The translations under genes were made by a program, and so were the position numbers. The notes below the pieces were generated by a model. It did not search any database and was not told the origin of the DNA. It saw only the letters and a program-made list of their open reading frames with translations. From an uncultured Pseudomonadota bacterium (GTDB lineage: Bacteria; Bdellovibrionota_B; Oligoflexia; Oligoflexales; Bog-1112), in NCBI GenBank assembly GCA_937896265.1, contig CALBMD010000283.1, forward strand, positions 1 through 10,678: a stretch of 10,678 nucleotides of DNA, read 5' to 3'. Shown in pieces: positions 1-6,912 of the stretch (position 1 is its first letter; each line of letters opens with the position of its first letter).

Positions 1-1
1 G

Positions 2-826
2 CTTTTTGATGCTAGGGTAAAAAAATTAGCTGAGCTTGGTTCGTTGCAAGCAGAGTATTCCCCTAAAAAAATTCTCTCCGTGCTTTATAGTCTAGTTTTT
101 GCTGTTCTCCTGCTAGAAGTCCTTGTTGTCTTTTATAGGCGCCGTCAAGGTCAGATCATTATTTTATTTTTCTGTTTAGTTTCTGGCAATGAAAGTCAGG
201 CGCTTGAACTTGATTTGCTTGGGCCTTACCCAAAAGTTCTTTTTGATAAAACTAATGAGGAAGTCAGCTCTCGCACTAGTTTAACGCTCCTAAATAAGCC
301 TAATCTTTATCTAAGCCTTGCTAGCTTTAATTATGATCATCCTTGGCTATGGGCTTATGAACTAAAGTGGTTAGTAGAGCCAAAGGGTCATTTGCCGCGC
401 GAGTTGATTGAGTGGTTAAAGCGAGGTGGGTTTTTAATTATAGAAAATGCGCATGGGCTGCAAGAGTTAGAAAAAGCTACTGCTTTAGCATTTGGTGAAA
501 ATCTCAGGCCAGGAAAGTGGAGTGTTGTTCCTCATGATCATGAGCTTATGCGAAGTTTCTATTTATTGGATGGTTTAGTGAGCTGTGGTATTGACCAGCC
601 TTGGCATGTATATACTTATGATCACCGTAGTATTATTTTTGCCCTACCTATCTCCTTAATAGAGCTTGTCTATGCAGGCAAGGCATCTTCATGCGCCAAA
701 ATACCAATACGAGAAGATCTCCTTCGCCTTTATATCAATACTTTGATGATCGCTTTGACAATAGACTACAAAAAAGATCAGGCGCAAATTCAAGAAACAA
801 TCGATCGTTTGAGACAGCGAAGATGA
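2..826 (+). CDS. Membrane-anchored DUF4159-domain protein, 5' end cut by the window
   Basis: The reading frame is open to the left edge (first whole codon at base 2), so this is the C-terminal part of a longer protein; the TTG at 44 is probably not its start. Counting residues from that TTG, positions 9-30 form a membrane helix followed by RRR, which resembles the C-terminal anchor of BatA/BatB-type VWA proteins. A second short hydrophobic run (38-48) follows, and SQA at 51-53 could be a signal peptidase site. Residues about 88-255 look like DUF4159: an aromatic-rich FNYDHPW segment, the strand-turn motif RGGFLIIENAHG, and a closing segment containing LTIDYKKDQ. The domain probably lies in the periplasm or at the membrane; its biochemical role is not established. 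The stop codon overlaps the start of the next gene (ATGA), so the two are translationally coupled. Family assignment rests on recalled motifs only. Confidence 0.7.
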   Translation, partial: LFDARVKKLAELGSLQAEYSPKKILSVLYSLVFAVLLLEVLVVFYRRRQGQIIILFFCLVSGNESQALELDLLGPYPKVLFDKTNEEVSSRTSLTLLNKPNLYLSLASFNYDHPWLWAYELKWLVEPKGHLPRELIEWLKRGGFLIIENAHGLQELEKATALAFGENLRPGKWSVVPHDHELMRSFYLLDGLVSCGIDQPWHVYTYDHRSIIFALPISLIELVYAGKASSCAKIPIREDLLRLYINTLMIALTIDYKKDQAQIQETIDRLRQRR

Positions 827-3081
827 GTATAATGATGCTTTTAGCCTTAGTTATAGCGGTTTGTCTGCTTGGGCTTTTGTGGATCAAAGAACTAGGTCTA
901 GGGCGCGCTTTACTCGCGGCAACAGCTCGTCTAGGCTGGTTGTTACCCCTTTTTTCAACATTTTTTCCTCACACCATCAGTTCAGACCATCTTGGTTCGC
1001 TAAAACAAAATACCCTTTGGATACTCCTAGATGATTCACTAAGTATGAAAGATTATGCATCAAAAGCGCGTCAAGCAATCGATGACCTTAAGTCACGTTG
1101 TCTTGTTAAAGGTTGTGATGTAAAAATTTTTCGCTTATCAGACTATTCGGACAAGGTGGCTCATGGTTATACGCCTCTCATGGAAGGCATTGAGGCTTTT
1201 TCTCGTGATTTCAAGAGTTCTGATGCTTGGGTTATCTTAAGCGATGGTGGCGATTATCAGCCTGGAAGTGGCTGGGAGGAGAAATTTCGTAATTTAGGAT
1301 TGCACGATACGCTGGCTTATAGTTTTGGTGCCGTTGTTGCTTTTGGTGATGAAAACGCTACTAATATTTGGCTAGACGATTTGCAAATGCCGAAATTTGC
1401 CTTCTCTACAAAAAAAAGTGATGTAACCTTAGTAGTTAAACGGCAAGGAAATCTCGATACTAAGGTTGAAACACAAGTTCAGATTTTAAAACAAGGCAAG
1501 CCCTTGGCCGTGCAAACAGTTCATTTTGCTCCTGGGCAAACTCAAGTGCCGTTAGCCCTTGAGTTACCAGCTTTATCAGTAGGTAAACATTCTTTGAATA
1601 TCAAAGTGCTTGCTACCCCTGGTGAGTACCTTGCTTGGGATAATGAGATTTTTGCCCCTCTTGAAGTGATGTCTAATACTGTTGGCGTCTTGCATTTGCT
1701 AGGTAGCCCATCTTGGGATGGGCGCTTTTTAAGGCGTTTTCTCAAAGCTGAACCAAAGTTTGACCTGGTGAGTTTTTATATCTTGCGAGATCCTTGGGAT
1801 AGTCCTTTTGTCAATGAAAGAGAACTTAGCCTCATTCAATTTCCGGTAAATAAACTTTTTGGTGAAGAGCTTGCTAATTTCAAGGTTGTTGTCCTGCAGA
1901 ATTTCAATTTGCTACAGTTTTTGCAAGAAGAATTCCAAAGAAATTTAGTTCGATTTGTCGAAGATGGTGGGGGGTTACTCTTTGTTGGTGGTGACAGAGC
2001 CCTTTTGGAAAATGATATTGTTCATTCACCTTTGAAAAGCATTTTGCCTTTCACCTTTGCTACAAATGGCAAAAATTTTATTGCTCAAGATATGGCAAGG
2101 GAAGATGAAAAAATTGGGCCTTGGTACGACAAAGATCAAGAGTTTCAGCTAGAATTAGCAAGGCCTACCAAACAGCAAAGAGCTCTTGCTGCAGTGTTTG
2201 ATGATTTTGAGGTGCTAGCACCAAGTTTGGCTTCTCTGGGACCACTTAAAGGTATTCATCGCAGCGAAGAGATGGTGTTTAAAAAGCAAGATTTTACCCC
2301 TCTTTTGGAAGCACGTATTGGCCCAAATAAAACTCTGCCCCTAGTCCTTGCTTCTTACCCAGGAAAGGGTCGGGCTATATGGGTTCTCACAGATGCTCTT
2401 TGGCAAGTTGCTATGAGCCAAAAGACGCAGGTACCACGAGAGCTTTATCATAAGTTGCTATTTTCGTCTTTAACTTGGCTTATGCGCGAAGAGTTTACAA
2501 AACAAATGATAGCAACAGATTTGCAATTACACCGTCTTAAAGACGCTTCTTTGAGTTGGCGGGTTAAGCTTGAAGGGCCGATTGTTCCCTATTTTAGCTT
2601 AGATGCTGATTGGGAAATCAGCTTGTGTGGGAATATTCTTAAGCCCAAGCAAGTGAGTGTCTTGCGATTGGGCAATCAAGCCTTAGAGCTATCAGGTGAG
2701 AGTGAGAATGCCCAATTAGAAGATGGTGAGTGCCAGCTTGTGGTTAGAGGTCAAAACAAGGCTTTTGGCTCTGCTAAAGCCGAAGCTCTTGCTCGGTTGA
2801 CACCAATGTTTAAAGATAGCGTTTTAAGGCAAGATCACCCAACGCTTGCCAAACTAGCTAAGGTAACTCATGCTAAATTTCTCTATAGTGACAAACAAGC
2901 AGAGCTTATACCCTGGTTGGATGGGCATTTTGCTGTCGACGAAGACACTCTTGTGCATATGCAAGAAAATCGCCCAGACTACTATTGGTTTTTGCGGTCA
3001 TGGTGGGTGTGGCTTGTTCTTATATGCATGCCTTTGGAAGTAGTAGTGCGTAGGTGGCACCTTCTTATTGGACGGCTTTAG
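823..3081 (+). CDS. Membrane protein with VWA domain and amidotransferase-like domain
   Basis: This is a 752-residue protein. The ATG at 823 is chosen because it overlaps the upstream stop as ATGA and is followed at once by a membrane segment; the frame is open back to an ATG at 691, but that would add 44 charged residues overlapping the upstream gene. Residues 3-20 and about 28-48 are hydrophobic. Residues 64-170 form a VWA-like domain with an intact MIDAS: D70-x-S72-x-S74, T117, and a strand ending in SDGGD at 140-144. A beta-rich linker follows (about 198-285). Residues 287-395 resemble a class I glutamine-amidotransferase fold (GSPSWDGRFLRR, then VEDGGGLLFVGG) but show no nucleophile cysteine. 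A tryptophan-rich segment near 725-742 is the C-terminal membrane anchor. In related operons such proteins accompany MoxR and DUF58; a role in envelope complex assembly or stress tolerance is inferred. Confidence 0.8.
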   Translation: MSIMMLLALVIAVCLLGLLWIKELGLGRALLAATARLGWLLPLFSTFFPHTISSDHLGSLKQNTLWILLDDSLSMKDYASKARQAIDDLKSRCLVKGCDVKIFRLSDYSDKVAHGYTPLMEGIEAFSRDFKSSDAWVILSDGGDYQPGSGWEEKFRNLGLHDTLAYSFGAVVAFGDENATNIWLDDLQMPKFAFSTKKSDVTLVVKRQGNLDTKVETQVQILKQGKPLAVQTVHFAPGQTQVPLALELPALSVGKHSLNIKVLATPGEYLAWDNEIFAPLEVMSNTVGVLHLLGSPSWDGRFLRRFLKAEPKFDLVSFYILRDPWDSPFVNERELSLIQFPVNKLFGEELANFKVVVLQNFNLLQFLQEEFQRNLVRFVEDGGGLLFVGGDRALLENDIVHSPLKSILPFTFATNGKNFIAQDMAREDEKIGPWYDKDQEFQLELARPTKQQRALAAVFDDFEVLAPSLASLGPLKGIHRSEEMVFKKQDFTPLLEARIGPNKTLPLVLASYPGKGRAIWVLTDALWQVAMSQKTQVPRELYHKLLFSSLTWLMREEFTKQMIATDLQLHRLKDASLSWRVKLEGPIVPYFSLDADWEISLCGNILKPKQVSVLRLGNQALELSGESENAQLEDGECQLVVRGQNKAFGSAKAEALARLTPMFKDSVLRQDHPTLAKLAKVTHAKFLYSDKQAELIPWLDGHFAVDEDTLVHMQENRPDYYWFLRSWWVWLVLICMPLEVVVRRWHLLIGRL

Positions 3082-4297
3082 TTGCAAGCCTTGCTTGATT
3101 CTTGGCAACAGCTTGTTGAAAGGTCTCTAATACGCGAGCAACAGATGCTTCAATATAGTATTTTTCTGCACTTTTAGCGTATTCGTGGCCCACCTCTTTT
3201 AGACGCTGCTCATTTTCAAACCAATAGTCAATCTTGGAAGCAAGTTCTTTATGGTTTCTGTTTTGAAATAGGAAGTCTGGATTTAGAGCAAACTGCTTAG
3301 AAGCGCTCTCTTTTGAGTCTGAAATAATAGCGGGAAGACCTGTTCCTATTGCTTCAAGGATGCTCATGCCTTCCAGCTCAATCTCTGAAGCATGGATATA
3401 AAGGTCAGAGCTGTTGTAGAGTGAAATGAGTTCTTCTGAGCTAACATAGCCAAAACGTGCTAATATACCTTTTTGCCTTGATCTAGCAATGAGTTCTTCC
3501 TTCATAGCTCCGTCACCGGTGGCAATGAGTTGAATTTTATCTTTGTACTTGGATTCAGCAATAGCATCGATGATAGTGATATGGTTTTTTTCTTGCGATA
3601 GCCTACCTACAGTTAAGATAACAAAAGCATCTTCATAAATAAGAGGTTTTTGTTTTCTGTTTGGCCGAAAAGATCGGGTGAGGCCGTTTGAAATGACAAC
3701 AGTCTCACTTTTAAAAGTTGGTATAGCTTTAAGAATACCTTCTGAGAAGGGACTTGGGCAAATGATGTAATCAGCCATGTTATAGAAATTATTGACAGAG
3801 ACACTATAGAGCTTTCTTACTGCCATCTGTGAGTGAATACCGATATTGTGTAATATATTTTCTGGCTGCAGATGAAAGCCTACAACTACGGGTTTATGAA
3901 GCTCTCTGGCCCACTGAACTGCTTTAAACCCGAGATAAAAGGGAAAATGGACATAAACCAGATCAGCATCTTTGAAAGCATCTAAGAGCAATGCTTTATC
4001 AGGATACGCAAATTTAAAGCCGTTTCGTTTCATTGTTTCTTTAACAAAAGGAAAGTAAAAGCCTCGTAGGCGAGTTCGGTTTTGATCACCTTTGGTATCG
4101 CCTGTGGTAATAATACGCAGATCGACTAAGTCCTTGAGTTCAGCAGCAAAACGCTGCGCTGAGACGATAGCTCCAGATTTTGGCATATCGATAGTATCAA
4201 TGACAAAAGCAACTTTCAGGCGTTTTGGATCGAAGGCAAGAGAAGAAATTGAAGAGAGAATGACCGCCACAAGAGCTAGCCTCGGAAATATTCTCAT
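3065..4297 (-). CDS. GT4-family glycosyltransferase with N-terminal signal sequence
   Basis: This 410-residue protein has the two-Rossmann-domain GT-B plan. The N-terminal domain starts at KVAFVIDT (28-35). The C-terminal domain carries GRLSQEKNH (231-239), whose lysine normally contacts the nucleotide-sugar phosphates, and the E307-x7-E315 motif typical of retaining GT4 enzymes. The HLQPEN stretch at 142-147 recalls glycosyltransferases related to diacylglycerol glucosyltransferases, so a lipid acceptor is possible; donor and acceptor cannot be read from sequence. Residues 1-21 look like a Sec signal peptide: two arginines, a hydrophobic run, and SLA before FDP. The ATG is supported by AGGGG eight nt upstream (4306-4310), so the signal is probably real. 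The gene is separate from the era operon by 211 bp and overlaps the VWA gene tail-to-tail by 17 bp. Confidence 0.85.
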   Translation of the reverse strand: MRIFPRLALVAVILSSISSLAFDPKRLKVAFVIDTIDMPKSGAIVSAQRFAAELKDLVDLRIITTGDTKGDQNRTRLRGFYFPFVKETMKRNGFKFAYPDKALLLDAFKDADLVYVHFPFYLGFKAVQWARELHKPVVVGFHLQPENILHNIGIHSQMAVRKLYSVSVNNFYNMADYIICPSPFSEGILKAIPTFKSETVVISNGLTRSFRPNRKQKPLIYEDAFVILTVGRLSQEKNHITIIDAIAESKYKDKIQLIATGDGAMKEELIARSRQKGILARFGYVSSEELISLYNSSDLYIHASEIELEGMSILEAIGTGLPAIISDSKESASKQFALNPDFLFQNRNHKELASKIDYWFENEQRLKEVGHEYAKSAEKYYIEASVARVLETFQQAVAKNQARLATKAVQ

Positions 4298-4305
4298 GGA
4301 TTCAA

Positions 4306-4337
4306 CCCCTAGATGTTTAAAGTCGATGATTATTGTA
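4306..4337 (-). promoter_or_regulatory. Ribosome binding site and possible -10 element for the glycosyltransferase gene
   Basis: On the minus strand AGGGG (4306-4310) lies eight nt before the ATG at 4297 and fixes that start. A -10-like hexamer TACAAT (4332-4337) is located 34 nt upstream of the ATG, which would give a short leader. I find no good -35 at 16-18 bp. A second -10-like hexamer, CATAAT (4397-4402), lies further upstream, also without a clear -35. The ribosome binding site is solid; the promoter is a guess. Confidence 0.3.
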
Positions 4338-4351
4338 AGTTTAGGCTAGCA

Positions 4352-4447
4352 GTGAGTGTTTGAAATTTAAATAAAATTACTCACAAAAGAAAAGAGATTA
4401 TGGCCCTCTCCTAAAATTGCAGCGAAAATTCAGGCATTAAAGGAGAG
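4352..4447. repeat. Two short inverted repeats in the intergenic gap
   Basis: The 211-bp gap between the glycosyltransferase and era holds no plausible gene. It contains GTGAGT (4352-4357) with ACTCAC (4379-4384), flanking a very AT-rich 21-bp centre, and CTCTCCT (4406-4412) with AGGAGAG (4441-4447) across 28 bp. Arms of 6 and 7 bp at these distances can arise by chance; operator function is speculative. Confidence 0.2.
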
Positions 4448-4498
4448 TAAAGATTTATTGATTTTTAGCGATTTAAAATATGGAACTTATCTAATTAT

Positions 4499-4517
4499 GG
4501 TCTCTAGGTTAGAGACC
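4499..4517 (-). terminator. Hairpin across the era stop codon, terminator-like without a clear U-tract
   Basis: A perfect 8-bp inverted repeat (GGTCTCTA / TAGAGACC) with a 3-nt loop includes the last two codons and the TAA of era. Read in the direction of era it is followed by an AT-rich stretch (ATAATTAG) but not by a run of T. It could be an imperfect intrinsic terminator, a transcript 3'-end stabiliser, or a structure that slows ribosomes at the stop codon. Confidence 0.35.
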
Positions 4518-5444
4518 TTGAAACTGTTGGATAAGGGAAGTGTTATCGACCCAGTTCTCTTTAACAACAACATTAAGGTCAAGACGAACTTTTTTTCCTA
4601 AGAAATTTTCTAAGCTCTCTCGTGCTGCGATGCCGATTCTCTTGATAGCTTCACCACCTTTGCCAATCAAGATAGGCTTGTGTGAAGACTTATTGACAAT
4701 CAGATCGGCTGTAATTTCCGCACGCTCTTTTGATTCTTGAAACGAAGTGACATGGACACTAGTTGTAAATGGGATTTCTTGGGCAAGACGGCGGAAAACA
4801 TGCTCACGAATAAGCTCTGCAACGACAAAGTTCATGGGTCGATTTGTCAAATCCTCGGGGTCAAAAAGAAAGGGTCCTTCAGGCATAAGTAGGGCCAAGG
4901 CGTCTTTAAAAGATGCTACATCTCCTCTGAGCTTAGCACTTAAAACAAAAGGGGCTCTAGCTAAGATTTGAGCGTTAGCTAGTTCAGTCATTTCTTTGAG
5001 AGTATCTGTGATCTGGGCTACGCGCTCAGCAACTTCTGCTTTCTTAAGGGTATCGCATTTAGTGATAACAAGGTGAAGGGGGGCGCTTGCCAATTTTCTT
5101 AGGCCTAAAAGCAGTTCTTTGTCCGTCTCATCAAGTCCTTTTTCGATATCGATAAGATAACAAAGAACATCAACTTCGCTAGCTAAGCGATAAGGAACTT
5201 CAGCAATTTTTTCACCAAGGCGATGTGCGGTGAAGGCTTTTTTTATTTTATCAAAAAGGCCAGGGGTATCGACAAAAAGCAATTGGCTTTCGTCTACCAT
5301 GCTGATGCCTAAGATTTCATTGCGCGTTGTATTTGGCTTGGCGCTGACTCCAGTTATTTTTTGACCTACGCAGGCATTGAGCAGCGTGCTTTTGCCGGCG
5401 TTGACTTGACCTAAAAGGCCGATGTATCCACATTTAGTTGTCAA
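4509..5444 (-). CDS. era: GTPase Era, 30S ribosomal subunit assembly factor
   Basis: Era binds GTP and 16S rRNA near its 3' end and acts in late 30S maturation in the cytoplasm. At 311 residues it has normal length. The GTPase domain shows G1 at 12-20 (GQVNAGKST), the G2 threonines at 39-40, G3 DTPG at 59-62, G4 TKCD at 128-131 (usually NKxD, so a conservative variant) and G5 SAK at 169-171. The C-terminal KH domain has GKGG at 261-264 and continues through GKKVRLDLNVVVKENW. The start is TTG: AAGGA lies six nt upstream (5451-5455), the codon overlaps the upstream stop as TTGA, and the next internal ATG (residue 49) would remove the P-loop. It is the second gene of an operon with tsaC and probably depends on coupled translation. 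Identification is firm. Confidence 0.97.
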   Translation of the reverse strand: MTTKCGYIGLLGQVNAGKSTLLNACVGQKITGVSAKPNTTRNEILGISMVDESQLLFVDTPGLFDKIKKAFTAHRLGEKIAEVPYRLASEVDVLCYLIDIEKGLDETDKELLLGLRKLASAPLHLVITKCDTLKKAEVAERVAQITDTLKEMTELANAQILARAPFVLSAKLRGDVASFKDALALLMPEGPFLFDPEDLTNRPMNFVVAELIREHVFRRLAQEIPFTTSVHVTSFQESKERAEITADLIVNKSSHKPILIGKGGEAIKRIGIAARESLENFLGKKVRLDLNVVVKENWVDNTSLIQQFQGL

Positions 5445-6082
5445 TTTAATTCCTTAAGTAAATCTAATTTGGATTTAGGATATGCACCTTGACGAAGCAG
5501 CTGGTAATCACCGTTATCAAGAATTTCAATTAAAGTTGAAGCTTGAGTTTGTCTAGCCTGACCAAAGGCTTCTTTAGGTGGGATATAAACATCATACTCT
5601 TTAAGAAAAGTGGAAGCTTCGTCCCAATGAGTAGCTGCTGGTAATCCCTTTTTATTAACGCTTGTTGATGGCAGTGGCAGAGCCAGTTTTTGCATAACAA
5701 TCTGCAGCCAAGCAATTTCTTCTAGAAGGATTGGTACACGGATCGCGATGGTGTCACCACTTATTTCACCTGTGGAAGCAAAAGCTTCTCGGCTTTGCCA
5801 AACAACAGAGAGAGGGCTTGGCCATAAAGTGGAGAGCGTCTTGTGCCATGGTGCTGGGACATTAGCTAAAAACCTCAGAGCATCATCGCTTTTTGCACAA
5901 AGATGGATAAAAGGTCGATCGTTTGCATAACCCTTGATATCAAGAATCTTTTGTACGGCTTTTTTATTGCGAGGATCGCAGGTAAGGCCTGGCAAGGTGT
6001 CTGTTGGGTGTAGGCAAACGCGTCCCTTAGATAATTCTTTTAGGAAATCTTCTGCAATTTCTTGATGTTGTTGCCCAATCAT
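5441..6082 (-). CDS. tsaC: L-threonylcarbamoyladenylate synthase, TsaC/Sua5/YrdC family
   Basis: This enzyme makes threonylcarbamoyl-AMP from threonine, bicarbonate and ATP, the first step of t6A37 modification of ANN-decoding tRNAs. The 213 residues match the short single-domain TsaC form; the extra C-terminal domain of long Sua5 proteins is absent. Recognisable family segments are PTDTLPGL (26-33), K50 to R56 in KGYANDRPF (a spaced form of the usual KxR region), LWPSPLSVVW (86-95), TIAIRVP (111-117), STSVN (139-143, where SAN is more usual), and ASTLIE (181-186). The ATG start has only a weak ribosome binding site; the fold begins at about residue 7, so a much later start is unlikely. It is first in the pair with era, overlapping it by 4 nt, so both translation-related genes are probably co-transcribed. 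Confidence 0.92.
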   Translation of the reverse strand: MIGQQHQEIAEDFLKELSKGRVCLHPTDTLPGLTCDPRNKKAVQKILDIKGYANDRPFIHLCAKSDDALRFLANVPAPWHKTLSTLWPSPLSVVWQSREAFASTGEISGDTIAIRVPILLEEIAWLQIVMQKLALPLPSTSVNKKGLPAATHWDEASTFLKEYDVYIPPKEAFGQARQTQASTLIEILDNGDYQLLRQGAYPKSKLDLLKELN

Positions 6083-6132
6083 ACATTCAAACCATGGTTA
6101 ATGTTGGCTGCATGCTATCACGTTTGATCCAT

Positions 6133-6161
6133 TTTTCATAGGGCAATTTCCGAGGTATAAT
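6133..6161 (+). promoter_or_regulatory. Sigma70-like promoter for the exported coiled-coil protein gene
   Basis: A perfect TATAAT (6156-6161) is preceded at exactly 17 bp by TTTTCA (6133-6138), which matches four of six consensus -35 bases. It lies in the divergent gap between tsaC and the plus-strand gene. Transcription would begin near 6168 and give a leader of about 93 nt before the GTG at 6262. I did not find a comparably good promoter for tsaC on the opposite strand. Confidence 0.6.
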
Positions 6162-6204
6162 GAAGATAGTTGAATAGTCATACTGAGCCTTGGCAAGGAA
6201 GGTA

Positions 6205-6253
6205 TTTGGGCAAAGCTGCGTAGATGCCCTCCTGCCCAAAGGTAGTCAGGAGA
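6205..6253 (+). promoter_or_regulatory. Structured leader with two alternative hairpins and the ribosome binding site
   Basis: Hairpin A pairs TTTGGGCA (6205-6212) with TGCCCAAA (6233-6240), eight perfect base pairs around a 20-nt loop. Hairpin B pairs CTCCTG (6229-6234) with CAGGAG (6247-6252), six perfect base pairs that bury the Shine-Dalgarno AGGAGA (6248-6253). Both need bases 6233-6234, so they exclude each other: A leaves the ribosome site free and B blocks it. This is the geometry of a translational switch or thermometer. I match it to no known riboswitch class, and function is inferred from base pairing alone. Confidence 0.45.
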
Positions 6254-6261
6254 ACTAAAAA

Positions 6262-6885
6262 GTGCCTAAGATATGTTTATTTACTTTCATTATCAGCATG
6301 TTAAGCAATCTAGCTGTCGCCTTGACAGATGCCGAAGAAAATCTGCGGGAAACCTGTCGCTTACGGGTAGCTGGCCGATTTCTAGAACTCTATGATATGG
6401 CTTCGCGGGGTGAAAAAGCCGTCATGACTTTGCAGAAAAAGCGCGCTTTGCTAGCTAGTAAGCATAAGGAAAAAGAGGTGGAGCGTGAGAAAATGATCGA
6501 ATCTAGCTTTGCCAAGAGAGGGGCTAATTTCTTTCTTGAGGAGTTTGAGGGTGTGGGGCAAGATGTCAAAAGTTTGCAGAACGCCATAACTCAGATTGAT
6601 GATGTCCTAGCGAAAGAAACGGTGATTTGGCAGACAGCTAAACTGAAATTGCAGGCCTTAGAGCAAAGAATAGGCACAGTTTTTTTAGTAACAAAAACTC
6701 AAACTAAAAATCTACCCTATCAGTTTCATATCGACTTCCGTAGACCCTGCGCACGCTATCGTCTTTCTTGCCCCTTAACAGATGAGGAAGCAAGAAAGCT
6801 CACGGCTTTGTTTCAAGATCCCAAAGAGCTACCGCTAGCTTGTCAGCGTTATGCAGATTTCTTAAGAACCCCAAGTAACCAATAG
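6262..6885 (+). CDS. Exported coiled-coil protein of unknown function
   Basis: I do not recognise this 207-residue protein. It starts with GTG, supported by AGGAGA ending eight nt upstream. Residues 1-20 form a Sec signal peptide (lysine, hydrophobic core, AVA before LTDAEE), so the mature protein is probably periplasmic or outer-membrane associated; there is no lipobox cysteine at the cleavage site. Residues about 50-85 and 98-138 are charged, heptad-like helices likely to form coiled coil. The C-terminal third is more globular, with C163, C170 and C194; with C32 that makes four cysteines in the mature chain, which could form two disulfides. It stands alone on its strand, with its own promoter and a structured leader. 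Its 3' end faces the glutamate dehydrogenase gene with five bases between the stop codons. Confidence 0.75.
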   Translation: MPKICLFTFIISMLSNLAVALTDAEENLRETCRLRVAGRFLELYDMASRGEKAVMTLQKKRALLASKHKEKEVEREKMIESSFAKRGANFFLEEFEGVGQDVKSLQNAITQIDDVLAKETVIWQTAKLKLQALEQRIGTVFLVTKTQTKNLPYQFHIDFRRPCARYRLSCPLTDEEARKLTALFQDPKELPLACQRYADFLRTPSNQ

Positions 6886-6889
6886 CTGT

Positions 6890-6912
6890 CTTAGCTGCCT
6901 TCAAGAGCTAAG
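6890..6912. repeat. Inverted repeat at the junction of two convergent genes
   Basis: CTTAGCT (6890-6896) and AGCTAAG (6906-6912) are perfect 7-bp arms around a 9-nt loop. The repeat covers the stop codon and final codons of the glutamate dehydrogenase gene and begins five bases after the coiled-coil gene stop. A weak two-way terminator is possible from its position, but neither side has a T-run. Confidence 0.25.

Noticed and set aside
691..822. Upstream extension of the VWA gene to an ATG at 691
   Set aside because: The extra 44 residues are polar and low in predicted order, overlap the DUF4159 gene in another frame, and would put charged sequence ahead of the membrane segment; the ATGA overlap at 823 is a better start.
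4092..4349. Plus-strand open frame opposite the 5' end of the glycosyltransferase gene
   Set aside because: It lies almost wholly antisense to a well-supported gene, lacks a recognisable domain and has no convincing ribosome binding site.
6090..6099. Palindrome AACCATGGTT just upstream of tsaC
   Set aside because: A 10-bp palindrome is too short to call an operator without a second copy or a conserved position.
6188..6198. CCTTGGCAAGG near-palindrome in the leader
   Set aside because: The arms are separated by one base, so it cannot form an RNA hairpin with full arms; no repeat of it is seen nearby.
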